Positions 16,741 to 26,485 are shown, counted from the first letter of the stretch. The stretch: 64,000 bases of DNA from UBA10906 sp049296695 (GCA_049296695.1 JBAQSX010000183.1:16540-80539), one strand, 5' to 3'. Translations and numbers: made by a program. Notes: a model not told the origin generated them from the letters alone.

Positions 16741-19700
16741 ATGTCACAAAAAACTATTAATACCAATAACGATGCTATCTTAGAAAAAACAATTGCCAAT
16801 CCTAACAATACCATAAGCGCACTTATTGATTTAGGTATTGGCTATCATCAAACAGGGCAATTGTCATTGGCAAAAGATGTCTATGAACAAATACTTTTTA
16901 AAGAGCCTGAAAATTTCATTATTATACAGTTTTTAGGCTTATTTCTTTGTCAGCAAGGTGATAGCAATACAGGTATTGCCTTAATAGAAAAAGCTTTAAT
17001 TTTAAATCCAAATTATGTTGAAGCTTATAATAATTTAGCCGAAGTGTATAAATGGCAACATAACGATGCCCAAGCGATAATTTATTATCAAAAAGCCTTG
17101 CAAATTAATCCACATTATCAAGTGGTTCTCTATAATCTGGCTTTTTTATTACAAAAGCATAGTAAATTAGATGAGGCAATAGGCTATTATCGGCAAGTAG
17201 TGGCGTTAAATCCTAAACATCTTAATGCTTATTATAATTTAGCCACCTTATTGCAACATCAACAAAAACTAGATGAAGCTATTAATTGTTATCAACAGCT
17301 ACTAGAATCAAATCCTAATCATGCCCAAAGCTATAATAACTTAGCTGTCATTTTGCAACAGCAAAATAAATTAACTCAAGCAATTAGCTATTATAAACAA
17401 GCCATTGTCTTAAAACCCGATTATGCTGATGCTTATTATAATTATAGTGTGGCTTTGCAACAGCAAAATAAACTAGAGCAAGCTGTTTATTATTGCCAAA
17501 AAGCAATGACCTTAAATCCTGATAATAAAAACGCGCAATGGAATATGGCTTTTTTACAATTACTGCAAGCTGATTATGCGCGAGGGTGGCAAAATTATGA
17601 ATCTCGTTATGAGGTCATTGAAGAACATATTAAATATAGACAGTTATTGCCTTTAGAAACTCAGTGGCAAGGTGAACCCCTTAAGGGGAGAATTTTATTG
17701 ATTATTTGTGAGCAAGGCTTGGGTGATGCGATTCAATTTATACGCTATTTACACTTACTTAAAAATGAAAACATTATTTTAAAATGTTCACCGCTATTAA
17801 CGCGTTTATTTAGTAGCATTATTGACCCTAAAGCAATTATTGATAGTCCTACACAAAACCTACCTCATTTTGATGTGCATATTGGTTTAATGAGTTTGCC
17901 ACGGCTATTTAATACCCGTTTAGAAAGCATTCCCGCCAGTGTTCCCTATTTACGCGTTAATGCCATTAATTTTAAAAACCTAGCTATAGATAAAAATAAA
18001 TTCAATATAGGTTTTGCGTGGTCGGGTAATAAAAAACATAAAAACAATCATAATCGCTCTATTGCTTTAGAGTTATTAATGCCGTTGTTTGAGTTAAAAC
18101 AATGTCATTTTTATAGTTTGCAATTATTACCCGAAAGTTTGCAATTAGCAAACAATACCAATATTGATGATTGCCAACTATTAATTAAAGATTTTGCTGA
18201 TAGTGCAGTTATTGTAGAGCAATTGGATTTAATTATTAGTATTGATAGTGCAGTCGCGCATTTAGCGGGCAGTTTGGCAAAGCCTGTGTGGATATTATTA
18301 CCTTTCGCGCCTGATTGGCGGTGGTTATTGAATCGTGATGATTCACCGTGGTATCCCAGTGCGCGTTTATTTAGACAAAGCACTAGTGGTGATTGGTCAG
18401 AAGTTATTGATAAACTTAAAATAGCTTTACAAGAAAGCATTAATCAACATCAACGACTTATTGCTAATAATACCCATCAAATAAATATCGATTTAGCTTT
18501 TAAACATTATCAACAAAAACGCTTTGCACAAGCACAAACGCTTTATGAACAAATACTCGATAATGAACCCAATAATGCCGTGGCACTGCACTATTTAGGT
18601 TTGAGTATTTATCAATTAGGTGACAAGCAAACAGGCTTGTATTATTTAAAAAAAGCTGTCGCCGTTAAGCCAGATTATACGCATGCTTATTATAATTTAG
18701 GAACAGCTTTACAACAGTTGCAACAAGTCGATGAGGCTATTGGGTGTTATCAAAAAGCCATTGCTTTAAATCCTAATCATATCGATGCCTATAATAATTT
18801 AGGGGTGGCTTTGCAATCACAAGGTCAAGTTGATAGTGCTATTGCTTATTATCAGCAAGCCCTGTTATTAAGCCCTAATCATTTTGCGATTCTTAATAGC
18901 TTAGCAACTGCATTGCAACTGCAAGAAAAATTTAATGAGGCAATTGTTTGTTATCAAAAAATACTAGCATTAAATCCTAAGCATGAACTCAGTTATTATC
19001 ATTTAGGTAATATTTTTTTAAAGCAACGCGAATTAGATAGGGCAATTGCTTGTTATCAAGAAGTAGTATTATTAAATCCTAAGCATTTGAGTGTATATAA
19101 TCAGCTTGGTAGCGCATTTCAAAAGAAGAATAATTTAGAACAAGCTATTACTTATTATCAAAAAGCCATTGAGTTAAACCCTAAAGAAGCTATTGCTTAT
19201 TATAATTTAGCCACTGTTTTACAAAAACAAGCTAATTTAACTAAAGCCGAGCAGTATTATCAGCAAGCTATTGACTTAAATCCTGAATATGTCAAAGCTT
19301 ATTATAATTTAGGCACAGTATTAGAACAACAAAACAAGGTAGATGAGGCGATTTTTTATTATCAAAAAGCCATTGCCATTAATGCTAATTATAAAAATAG
19401 TTATTGGAATATGGCATTAATGCAGTTACTGAAAGGTGATTATAGCCAAGGTTGGTTAAATTATGAATGCCGTTATCAAATAATTGATGAACATATTAAG
19501 CGTAGACACATTTTCCCCAAAGAAACGCAATGGCAAGGGCAGTCATTAGTTGATAAAGTATTATTAGTGAGTTGCGAGCAAGGTTTTGGTGATGCTATTC
19601 AATTTATCCGCTATCTTGCTTTATTAAAGGCTAAAAAACTATATCTAAGATGTCCTAAAGAATTAAGGAGTTTATTTAGCAGTATTATTGCCTTAGAGTT

Positions 19701-20334
19701 TATGCTTGATTATAAACAGGCGTTACCTGAATTTGATGTGCATATTGCTTTAATGAGTCTGCCACGTTTATTTAATACTCAACTCAATAGCATTCCTAAT
19801 CATGTTCCTTATTTAAGCGTGAATAAAGACTGGTTTTCAGATTTACCTTTACATAAAAATAAACTCAATATCGGCTTTGTGTGGTCAGGGCGTAAAACCC
19901 ATAGTAATAATCTACTCCGTTCTATTGAATTGCAACACTTTAAACTATTATTTGATTTAACCGCTTGTCATTTTTATAGTTTGCAAATAGGCAAAGAAAC
20001 TGAGCAATTAGCTGAATTTAAAAATTATAGCAATATCACTGACTGCTCAATTATGATTAATGATTTTGCTGATACTGCGGTAATTATTCAACATTTAGAT
20101 TTAGTGATTAGTATTGATAGTGCAGTCGCGCATTTAGCGGGCAGTTTGTCAAAACCTGTGTGGATATTATTACCTTTCGCTCCTGATTGGCGGTGGTTAT
20201 TAAATCGCAATGATTCGCCTTGGTATCCAACAGCGCGTTTATTTAGACAAAGCAATGCAAAAGATTGGCTTACGGTTTTTAATGAAGTGAAAACCGCAAT
20301 AATGCTTTTATTGCAAAACAATCAGTATTTTTAA
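16741..20334 (+). CDS. Giant TPR protein with two tandem TPR + glycosyltransferase-like modules
   Basis: 1197 residues. Residues about 20-285 are roughly eight TPR units (N-x-A-x-Y-Y-N-L-A pattern, LNPNHxxAYYNL). Residues about 300-570 are a glycosyltransferase-like domain containing LLIICEQGLGDAIQFIRYL and ISIDSAVAHLAGSLAKPVWI. The order then repeats: TPRs about 585-890 and a second such domain about 900-1190 with VSCEQGFGDAIQFIRYL and the same ISIDSAVAHLAGSLSKPVWI. The GDAIQ…DSAVAHLAG layout resembles heptosyltransferase (GT9)/GT41-like folds fused to TPRs, common in filamentous sulfur bacteria. The acceptor is unknown; protein O-glycosylation is one possibility. DNA of the two C-terminal ends is strikingly similar. 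Confidence 0.85.
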   Translation: MSQKTINTNNDAILEKTIANPNNTISALIDLGIGYHQTGQLSLAKDVYEQILFKEPENFIIIQFLGLFLCQQGDSNTGIALIEKALILNPNYVEAYNNLAEVYKWQHNDAQAIIYYQKALQINPHYQVVLYNLAFLLQKHSKLDEAIGYYRQVVALNPKHLNAYYNLATLLQHQQKLDEAINCYQQLLESNPNHAQSYNNLAVILQQQNKLTQAISYYKQAIVLKPDYADAYYNYSVALQQQNKLEQAVYYCQKAMTLNPDNKNAQWNMAFLQLLQADYARGWQNYESRYEVIEEHIKYRQLLPLETQWQGEPLKGRILLIICEQGLGDAIQFIRYLHLLKNENIILKCSPLLTRLFSSIIDPKAIIDSPTQNLPHFDVHIGLMSLPRLFNTRLESIPASVPYLRVNAINFKNLAIDKNKFNIGFAWSGNKKHKNNHNRSIALELLMPLFELKQCHFYSLQLLPESLQLANNTNIDDCQLLIKDFADSAVIVEQLDLIISIDSAVAHLAGSLAKPVWILLPFAPDWRWLLNRDDSPWYPSARLFRQSTSGDWSEVIDKLKIALQESINQHQRLIANNTHQINIDLAFKHYQQKRFAQAQTLYEQILDNEPNNAVALHYLGLSIYQLGDKQTGLYYLKKAVAVKPDYTHAYYNLGTALQQLQQVDEAIGCYQKAIALNPNHIDAYNNLGVALQSQGQVDSAIAYYQQALLLSPNHFAILNSLATALQLQEKFNEAIVCYQKILALNPKHELSYYHLGNIFLKQRELDRAIACYQEVVLLNPKHLSVYNQLGSAFQKKNNLEQAITYYQKAIELNPKEAIAYYNLATVLQKQANLTKAEQYYQQAIDLNPEYVKAYYNLGTVLEQQNKVDEAIFYYQKAIAINANYKNSYWNMALMQLLKGDYSQGWLNYECRYQIIDEHIKRRHIFPKETQWQGQSLVDKVLLVSCEQGFGDAIQFIRYLALLKAKKLYLRCPKELRSLFSSIIALEFMLDYKQALPEFDVHIALMSLPRLFNTQLNSIPNHVPYLSVNKDWFSDLPLHKNKLNIGFVWSGRKTHSNNLLRSIELQHFKLLFDLTACHFYSLQIGKETEQLAEFKNYSNITDCSIMINDFADTAVIIQHLDLVISIDSAVAHLAGSLSKPVWILLPFAPDWRWLLNRNDSPWYPTARLFRQSNAKDWLTVFNEVKTAIMLLLQNNQYF

Positions 20335-20652
20335 GCGAGTCTTAATTATTGGCATTATTCATTTTTTAGTTTTTTTGCATTTTTATAGGGCAGTGCTTGC
20401 CGACTTTTAGACGAAGCGGCGGTATTTTTTAGTGCAAGACGTAATTTTTTTTAACTGCTTGTTTTGTTTTTGTCCTAGCTACTGAGTCTAGTTTTATCGG
20501 GGGGTGGCGTTACTAATCACTTAGTTTTTGCAAGGATTACTCAGTGTGATGGCAAGAAAATGTATCTGATAGGTGGGCTTAATTTAAGCTGGGCTTAAGA
20601 AAAGCTGGGCTACAATCGCCTCTAGGTTGAAATCTCATTGTTTTTTAACACT
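20335..20652. other. Intergenic stretch without a supportable gene
   Basis: About 320 bases after the TPR gene. It holds T-rich runs and a direct repeat AAGCTGGGCT near 20590-20616, but no open frame with a ribosome binding site and no clear terminator. Confidence 0.4.
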
Positions 20653-20785
20653 AAAGTAAAATGTCTTACTTTAAGAAATGAAAAAACAACGTACGGCGAT
20701 GCACTAACACTTGGGTGTTCACATCGCTTATAGCCGCAACAGCCGCCATGACTTAGGTTGTTGCCTCAAACCAATAGGTCATTTT
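20653..20785 (+). promoter_or_regulatory. Hairpin-rich 5' leader of the rlpA-like gene
   Basis: Three successive hairpins: AAAGTAA/TTACTTT (20653-20672); GCGATG/CATCGC enclosing AACAC/GTGTT (20696-20727); GCAACA/TGTTGC (20736-20764). The last ends just before the AATAGGTC ribosome-binding region. The compact layout is that of a structured leader or riboswitch, but it does not match the c-di-GMP, c-di-AMP or other riboswitch cores I know. Confidence 0.4.
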
Positions 20786-21277
20786 ATGAAACAACTCATA
20801 CTAGCAGTTTCTTTTGTTGCTATATGCAGCCACGTTGCCACCGCTGAAGCGAGTAAAGCACACACTATTGCTGCTCACAAACACGCGGCAACAACACCAA
20901 AAACTAAACACTCTCATGTTTTAGCGCATCATGAGGTGCATAAAAGCAAACATGTAGCACAAAGTCACCACGCGCATCATGAAATAGGTGGCAGAGCCAC
21001 TATAGCATCGTGGTATGGTAATAAATTTCACGGTCATCCTACGAGTAGCGGTGAACTTTATGATATGTACGCGCTAACCGCCGCGCATCGCACTTTGCCT
21101 TTACGTTCTTATGCGCGGGTCACTAATCTTAAGAATCATCGTAGTGTGGTAGTGCGTATTAACGATAGAGGTGGTTTTCATGGCAAAAGAGCCATGGATT
21201 TATCTTATGCAGCAGCTAAAGAGATTGGTCTCAATGGACTTGCCGCTGTAGAAATCACTCCCTTAGGTTTCGATTAG
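20786..21277 (+). CDS. RlpA-like septal lytic transglycosylase / lipoprotein-related protein
   Basis: 163 residues from ATG at 20786, chosen because it gives a signal peptide (MKQLILAVSFVAICSHVATA) and has AGG upstream; no lipobox cysteine is present, so the protein is probably periplasmic and soluble rather than lipid-anchored. A long His/Lys/Ala-rich linker (about 20-75) follows. The C-terminal double-psi barrel carries GRATIASWYGNKFHGHPTSS, MYALTAAHRTLPLRSYARVT, VVVRINDRGGFHGKRAMDLS and AAAKEIGLNG, the RlpA pattern. RlpA of Pseudomonas cleaves glycan strands lacking stem peptides at the septum. No SPOR domain is present. The histidine-rich linker is unusual and might bind metal. Confidence 0.88.
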   Translation: MKQLILAVSFVAICSHVATAEASKAHTIAAHKHAATTPKTKHSHVLAHHEVHKSKHVAQSHHAHHEIGGRATIASWYGNKFHGHPTSSGELYDMYALTAAHRTLPLRSYARVTNLKNHRSVVVRINDRGGFHGKRAMDLSYAAAKEIGLNGLAAVEITPLGFD

Positions 21278-21339
21278 CCTCTAGTGCTTTGGTGAAGACT
21301 GCGGCATTCAACCTAATCGCAGTCTTCGAGTCGTCTTTA

Positions 21340-21930
21340 TCACTGTTCTTGCAATGCGTTTAGCTGTTCTTGCAAAATGGCGACTTTGTCTTCTAACTTA
21401 TGGCAACGCGTCATAGAGTTATGCCACAGTTCTAACACTGAATTCAACATCATCCTTGTCACTACCGCATCATAATGCACTGTGTGCCGATTATCATAGG
21501 CTTGCTCGGGTGTCATACCTTCTTCAACAGCAAAAATTTGCGCCGCCATAATTTGATCCATTCCCAAAATATGATAGGTCAACCACGAAGTAATAAAACT
21601 CACCAATTTTTCGGTGACATCCATTAATTCTTCTTCTGTAGTCAAATGTGTCCATAGTCGTTCCACATCATACATAAAAGAATGGTGTTCCATTTTATGA
21701 AGCGAAACATGCCGTGCATCGAGTTTATGCGCATTCATTAATTCTTCTTCTTCACTGAAATGTTTGTCAGCATAAGCGACTAATTGTTGCAAAGCATCAT
21801 CGACCAAAGCATCGCTAGGCCCGTCTTTTTGAAAACTATCGGCTAATAGATTCAACAAATCAAATAATCGCTTGTGTTGCGTATCAACTAATTCTATGTG
21901 TGTCGCAAACCGTTCTGACCACGCTAACAT
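21340..21930 (-). CDS. Bacteriohemerythrin (single-domain, O2/diiron-binding)
   Basis: 196 residues. LAWSERFATHIELVDTQHKR holds the first histidines, YADKHFSEEEELM the H-x-x-x-E pair, DARHVSLHKMEHHSF the H-x-x-x-H pair, and SWLTYHILGMDQIM the last histidine and the bridging aspartate: a full diiron hemerythrin site. The protein may store or sense oxygen, useful to a bacterium living at oxic–sulfidic boundaries (inference). Beyond the four-helix domain lies a C-terminal extension ending in a short coiled coil (ILQEQLNALQEQ). It probably shares a transcript with nothing, as the next gene begins 33 nt downstream of its start region on the same strand. Confidence 0.92.
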   Translation of the reverse strand: MLAWSERFATHIELVDTQHKRLFDLLNLLADSFQKDGPSDALVDDALQQLVAYADKHFSEEEELMNAHKLDARHVSLHKMEHHSFMYDVERLWTHLTTEEELMDVTEKLVSFITSWLTYHILGMDQIMAAQIFAVEEGMTPEQAYDNRHTVHYDAVVTRMMLNSVLELWHNSMTRCHKLEDKVAILQEQLNALQEQ

Positions 21931-21963
21931 AATAGTATCCTCTACTGAGTTTAATAGACTTAA

Positions 21964-22245
21964 TTATAAAACCGCATTTTCTAATTCATGTAAATAAATA
22001 AATTCTGGGGATTTCACCCCTGCTTTTTCTCGAATGGCAATTAGTTTATCCGATTCAAAAAAACGCCGTGCATTCTCTAATGAATTCCAACGTGAAAAAT
22101 GCACAATATTATTAGCATTAGTTTCATATTTTAATAATTGATAGCTAATCTCACCTGCTTGTTTTCTAATATCTGCCGCCTCATCAAAAATAATTTTCCA
22201 TGCTTGATAATCAGCGACTTCATGAATAATTAAAACGTGTGCCAT
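21964..22245 (-). CDS. Antibiotic-biosynthesis-monooxygenase (ABM) fold protein
   Basis: 93 residues forming a dimeric alpha-beta barrel: MAHVLIIHEVADYQAWKIIF, then the GEISYQLLKYETNANNIVHF strand pair, SRWNSLENARRFFESDKLIA helix and a C-terminal strand. Proteins of this type act as small monooxygenases or heme/quinone-handling enzymes, and many have no known substrate. It starts 11 nt after the tgt stop, so it is probably the second gene of a tgt transcript. Confidence 0.8.
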   Translation of the reverse strand: MAHVLIIHEVADYQAWKIIFDEAADIRKQAGEISYQLLKYETNANNIVHFSRWNSLENARRFFESDKLIAIREKAGVKSPEFIYLHELENAVL

Positions 22246-22256
22246 TATATTAACCT

Positions 22257-23363
22257 TTAAATAAGTTCAGGATTACGCAAGCGATAAAAATCTTTGCGGA
22301 ATTGTTCAAATTGATTCACTTCTATTGCGGCTCTTATATCTGCCATTAAACTTAAATAATAATGCAGATTATGAATGGTATTTAAACGTGAACCTAACAT
22401 TTCTTTACATTTATCTAAATGCCGCAAATAAGCTCTTGAATAATGCTGACAAGTATAACAAGCGCAGGTTTCATCTAAAGGTCGATTATCAAATTCATAT
22501 TGGCTATTACGGATTTTAATCACCCCAAAACGGGTAAATAAATGTCCATTTCTAGCGTTACGCGTAGGCATGACGCAATCAAACATATCAATGCCGCGTG
22601 CGACTGCTTCCACTAAATCCTCAGGCGTTCCCACGCCCATTAAATAGCGCGGTTTTTCGCTGGGCATTTTGCTGTGAATTGCGTCTAAGGTTGCCATCAT
22701 TTCTTCTTTAGGCTCACCGACCGATAAACCACCAATGGCATAACCATCAAAGCCTATATCGACTAAGCCATCGATAGATTCTTGGCGCAACGCCTCATAC
22801 ATACCGCCTTGGACAATACCAAATAACGCTGATGGATTATCACCATGCGCGGTTTTACTACGCTCAGCCCAACGCAATGACAGGCGCATCGAATCGGCGG
22901 CTTGTTGAAAAGTGGCAGGATAAGGGGTGCATTCATCAAATATCATCACAATATCTGAGCCTAAATCGCGTTGTACTTGCATCGATTCTTCAGGGCCCAT
23001 AAAAATGCGACTGCCATTAATGGGTGATTTAAACGTTACGCCTTGTTCGGTGATTTTACGCAACGCGCCTAAGCTAAAGACTTGAAAGCCGCCCGAATCA
23101 GTTAATATCGGTTTTTGCCAGTGCATAAAATCATGTAAATCACCATGCGCTTTAATCACAGGCGTTGTGGGTCTGAGCATTAAATGAAAGGTATTACCTA
23201 AAATAATTTGCGCCCCTAAGCTGGTTAATTCTTCAGGCGTTAAGGCTTTGACTGTGCCATAAGTACCAACAGGCATAAATATCGGTGTTTCTACTACACC
23301 ACGCGCAAAATTTAAGCGTCCACGCCGCGCATAACCATCAGTATTGAGTAATTCAAATTGCAT
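22257..23363 (-). CDS. tgt: tRNA-guanine (queuine) transglycosylase
   Basis: Exchanges the wobble guanine of GUN-anticodon tRNAs for preQ1 on the way to queuosine. 368 residues. The LTDSGGFQVFSLGALRKI segment holds the catalytic base Asp, GGLSVGEPKEEM and DMFDCVMPTRNARNGHLF the nucleophile region, and CACYTCQHYSRAYLRHL the zinc site. Length and start match the bacterial enzyme. In many gammaproteobacteria it pairs with queA and yajC–secDF; these are not adjacent here. Confidence 0.97.
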   Translation of the reverse strand: MQFELLNTDGYARRGRLNFARGVVETPIFMPVGTYGTVKALTPEELTSLGAQIILGNTFHLMLRPTTPVIKAHGDLHDFMHWQKPILTDSGGFQVFSLGALRKITEQGVTFKSPINGSRIFMGPEESMQVQRDLGSDIVMIFDECTPYPATFQQAADSMRLSLRWAERSKTAHGDNPSALFGIVQGGMYEALRQESIDGLVDIGFDGYAIGGLSVGEPKEEMMATLDAIHSKMPSEKPRYLMGVGTPEDLVEAVARGIDMFDCVMPTRNARNGHLFTRFGVIKIRNSQYEFDNRPLDETCACYTCQHYSRAYLRHLDKCKEMLGSRLNTIHNLHYYLSLMADIRAAIEVNQFEQFRKDFYRLRNPELI

Positions 23364-23460
23364 AAAGGATTTAGATTATTTTAAAGATAAAAGTACAGCG
23401 TAATAAAGGGCGAATTATTATTTGCCCTCATTCTTTGCCCCAATAAATAATTATTCACTT

Positions 23461-24771
23461 TTAATTATTGAGATTTAATTTTTTTAAACGATACCGAAAA
23501 GAACGAAATGATAAACCTAATTGTTTAGCGGCGGCGGTTTTATTGCCTTTATTTTCTTTTAAAGCAATCGCGATGGCTTTGCGTTCAATCGCTTCTAAAT
23601 GGTCTTCTAATGAACCGTGATTACTGAGTTGTAGATTTAAATCTTCGGGTTCAATATTATTACCTTCATATAAAGCCAAAGCGCGTTCTAAGATATTTTC
23701 TAATTCGCGCACATTACCGGGGAAATGATATTGCTGTAGGATATTTAATGCACTAACCGATAATTTAGGTCTAATGCGTTTATCATTTTCGGTCAGTCTG
23801 CTTAAAATATGATCGGCAAGCTGGGGTATGTCACTAATGCGTTCGCGTAAGGGCGGCACATAAAGCTCAATGACATTAATACGGTAATACAAATCTTGAC
23901 GAAAACTACCCGCCTGCACCATATCAGCCAGATTTTTATGAGTGGCACTGAGAATACGCACATCAATGGGGATTTCAATTGCTTCGCCAACAGGACGGAT
24001 TTTCTTTTCTTGAATGGCGCGTAATAATTTCACTTGCAAAGAAGGCGGCAAATCGGCAATTTCATCTAAAAATAAAGTGCCGCCATCTGCGGCTTGAAAC
24101 AAGCCTTTTTTATCAACTACCGCGCCAGTAAAACTGCCTTTTTTGTGTCCGAAAAATTCGCTTTCCATCAGCTCCAAAGGTATCGCGCCACAATTGATAG
24201 CCACAAAAGGCTTATCAGCACGATTGCCTTGTTGATGAATTAACCGCGCTACCAATTCTTTACCCGAACCCGATTCACCACTGATATACACAGGAGCTTG
24301 GCTGAGAGCTAATTTGTTGATTTTTGAGCGAATAGTGCGCATTACAGGCGATTCGCCCAACAGAATATGACGGGTGCGTCTATCTTTAACAATTAAAGGC
24401 GTACCTGAAATTTTTAAAGCACTGGTAATAATCTGGCGCAAGGCATTTAAATTTACGGGCTTTGCTAAAAAATCAAACGCACCCCGTTTCATCGCAGTGA
24501 TTGCCGTGTCCATATTGCCATGCGCGGTAATGACCACCACAGGCATAGGATTGGGCATGGCTTGAATACTACTCAATAGATCTAAACCGTCACCATCTGG
24601 CAAACGCATATCGGTCAGACATAAATCAAAAGTTCTTTGTTGTAATAATTGCTTAGCTTGTTCAAGCGTTGCCGCGCTGAGCGTAGGTATTGCCATGCGT
24701 TGCAAAGTGATTTCTAACAATTCTCGAATATCGGCTTCATCATCGACAATCAGTACCAGTGGTTTTTTCAT
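23461..24771 (-). CDS. pilR: Sigma-54-dependent response regulator PilR
   Basis: 436 residues. Receiver domain with phospho-acceptor Asp54 (CLTDMRLPDGDG); sigma-54 activator AAA+ domain about 135-365 with Walker A GESGSGKE, GSFTGA in place of the usual GAFTGA loop, and Walker B GGTLFLDEIADL; and a Fis-type helix-turn-helix at the C-terminus (GNKTAAAKQLGLSFRSFRYR), whose SFRS/RYRLKKL end is typical of PilR. With PilS it turns on pilin transcription in Pseudomonas. It overlaps pilS by 4 nt. The A-to-S change in the loop that contacts sigma-54 is tolerated in some relatives. Confidence 0.93.
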   Translation of the reverse strand: MKKPLVLIVDDEADIRELLEITLQRMAIPTLSAATLEQAKQLLQQRTFDLCLTDMRLPDGDGLDLLSSIQAMPNPMPVVVITAHGNMDTAITAMKRGAFDFLAKPVNLNALRQIITSALKISGTPLIVKDRRTRHILLGESPVMRTIRSKINKLALSQAPVYISGESGSGKELVARLIHQQGNRADKPFVAINCGAIPLELMESEFFGHKKGSFTGAVVDKKGLFQAADGGTLFLDEIADLPPSLQVKLLRAIQEKKIRPVGEAIEIPIDVRILSATHKNLADMVQAGSFRQDLYYRINVIELYVPPLRERISDIPQLADHILSRLTENDKRIRPKLSVSALNILQQYHFPGNVRELENILERALALYEGNNIEPEDLNLQLSNHGSLEDHLEAIERKAIAIALKENKGNKTAAAKQLGLSFRSFRYRLKKLNLNN

Positions 24772-26399
24772 AGTTCTATTAGGGTATGTTCAGCGTTTAA
24801 TAAGCACAAGCGAAAACAGGTTTGATCTTCAGAAGTGACATGATAGCTCAATTTTGCTTGGTTGAGTTCAGCGAGTTCTTTGGAAATATAGAGTCCTAAG
24901 CCTGTGCCTGTGCTGGAAGTTGTAAAGAAGGGTTCAAATAAATGCTCGCGTTGCTGTCGATTAATCCCCTCGCCATGATCGATGACTTCAATACAGGGGG
25001 TTTGTGCTAATAATCGGCTTTGCAGAATAATTTTACCTAACTGGGGCTGTCCATATTTCAAGGCATTTTGGCAAAGATTATCCATAATTTGTTTAAGATG
25101 ACTAGCATCGACAAAAGCCATTAAGGTATAGGGATTTAAAATTAATTTAAACGGCTCATTATCGAGGTTTTGTTCAGCAATAAAACTGGCGACATATTTT
25201 TCTAGCCATTGATTCAAGTCAATTTGTTCACGACGCGAATCAGTACGCCGTGATAATTGTAAAATATCTTCAATTATATGATTTACCCGCCGTGTATGGC
25301 TGTGAATAATATCCAATAACCGTTGGTCTTGTGCTGATAATTCAGGGCTTTCTGCCAGTAACTGTCCTGCATGACTAATTGCCCCTAAGGGATTGCGAAT
25401 TTCATGCGCAATACTGGCAGTCAGTCTACCTAATGAGGCTAATTTACTTTGCTGAACACGTTGATTATAAAGAGCAATATCTTCAAACATCAGCAAATAA
25501 AAAAAGTCATGTCTGGTGGGCAGGGGGGAAAAATGACAGCGCAGTTCGGCTGAATTAGGCAGGCTCAAGGACACAAAATTAGCCGCGCTATCGACAAGCC
25601 ATGCGGCAAACGCATCGGCAAGCCCATTGCCAATCGCATTAATTTCTTTAGGTGTAGCATTTAAGTGAGCTAAGCGTAACGCCGCCTCGTTGAGCATTAA
25701 GACTTGTTGTTGTTCATTCACAATCACAATGCCTGATTGTAAGTGTTTGATAATGTATTGATTAATTTCTTCAAGATTGCTAATGGTTTGTTTTTGTTCA
25801 TCGGCTAATTGGGCAATTTGTTCACTGCGTTTTGCCAAAATATAAGACAGTAAAGAAATAATAAAAAACGATGAACCCAGCATTCCCGCTTGGGTATAAG
25901 AGGCTAAGGCAAAGCTGTGGTTATAATCAGCAAATATTTGTTCCCCTAAAACCCCCAAACTTGCCAGCGCGGCAAAACTCATCGCGCAACGACCGCCTAT
26001 TAATAAGCCACCAGCGGCAATTGACACCGCTAATAATACGCCCACACCGCTACTAATCCCGCCACAGGCGTGCATTAATAAAATCAACATCACCATATCG
26101 CTAAACACCAACCAATGCGCTTGCACCGCATAGCCCAACACTCGCCAAGGCACACATAAGGCGGCTACTATCGATAATAATAAATACAAATGGCTACTAT
26201 AAAAGAATAGTAACTTATTGTTTATATTAAGTAATGATGGTTCAAAATGTGCATAGAATACCGAAATAAATAAACTCGCTAATACAAATCGATATAACAA
26301 AAATATCGATAAACTCCGCCACGCTTGGCGCACAGGAATACGATAGCCCTTGGAAAAAGGACAGGGGGCAATACTTTCAATAGAATCTGTTATTGGCAT
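24768..26399 (-). CDS. pilS: Sensor histidine kinase PilS
   Basis: 543 residues. About six hydrophobic segments occupy residues 25-190, then a short coiled linker, a PAS-like region (YIIKHLQSGIVIVNEQQQVL), a HisKA domain with LTASIAHEIRNPLGAISHAG (His about 331), and an HATPase_c domain with DNLCQNALKYG, VIDHGEGI and TGTGLGLYISKELAEL. PilS senses membrane pilin levels in Pseudomonas and controls PilR. The kinase and regulator share an ATGA-type overlap, so they are co-translated. No pilus genes lie nearby. Confidence 0.92.
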   Translation of the reverse strand: MPITDSIESIAPCPFSKGYRIPVRQAWRSLSIFLLYRFVLASLFISVFYAHFEPSLLNINNKLLFFYSSHLYLLLSIVAALCVPWRVLGYAVQAHWLVFSDMVMLILLMHACGGISSGVGVLLAVSIAAGGLLIGGRCAMSFAALASLGVLGEQIFADYNHSFALASYTQAGMLGSSFFIISLLSYILAKRSEQIAQLADEQKQTISNLEEINQYIIKHLQSGIVIVNEQQQVLMLNEAALRLAHLNATPKEINAIGNGLADAFAAWLVDSAANFVSLSLPNSAELRCHFSPLPTRHDFFYLLMFEDIALYNQRVQQSKLASLGRLTASIAHEIRNPLGAISHAGQLLAESPELSAQDQRLLDIIHSHTRRVNHIIEDILQLSRRTDSRREQIDLNQWLEKYVASFIAEQNLDNEPFKLILNPYTLMAFVDASHLKQIMDNLCQNALKYGQPQLGKIILQSRLLAQTPCIEVIDHGEGINRQQREHLFEPFFTTSSTGTGLGLYISKELAELNQAKLSYHVTSEDQTCFRLCLLNAEHTLIEL

Positions 26400-26485
26400 A
26401 AGAATTGTTCCGCCTTGCTGGCTGACGATAAAAGTTGAGTCTAATATTTAATGGCTCAGCTTGCCTGTGTTTTTACTGGTAACTG

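Noticed and set aside
18111..18440. Minus-strand frames inside the TPR gene (also 20088-20321)
   Set aside because: They are antisense shadows of the two near-identical glycosyltransferase ends, and their resemblance to each other only reflects that duplication.
20690..20770. Possible c-di-GMP (GEMM-I) riboswitch before the rlpA-like gene
   Set aside because: The hallmark GCAAAGCC…GGCCUAA core is not present; kept only as an unassigned structured leader.
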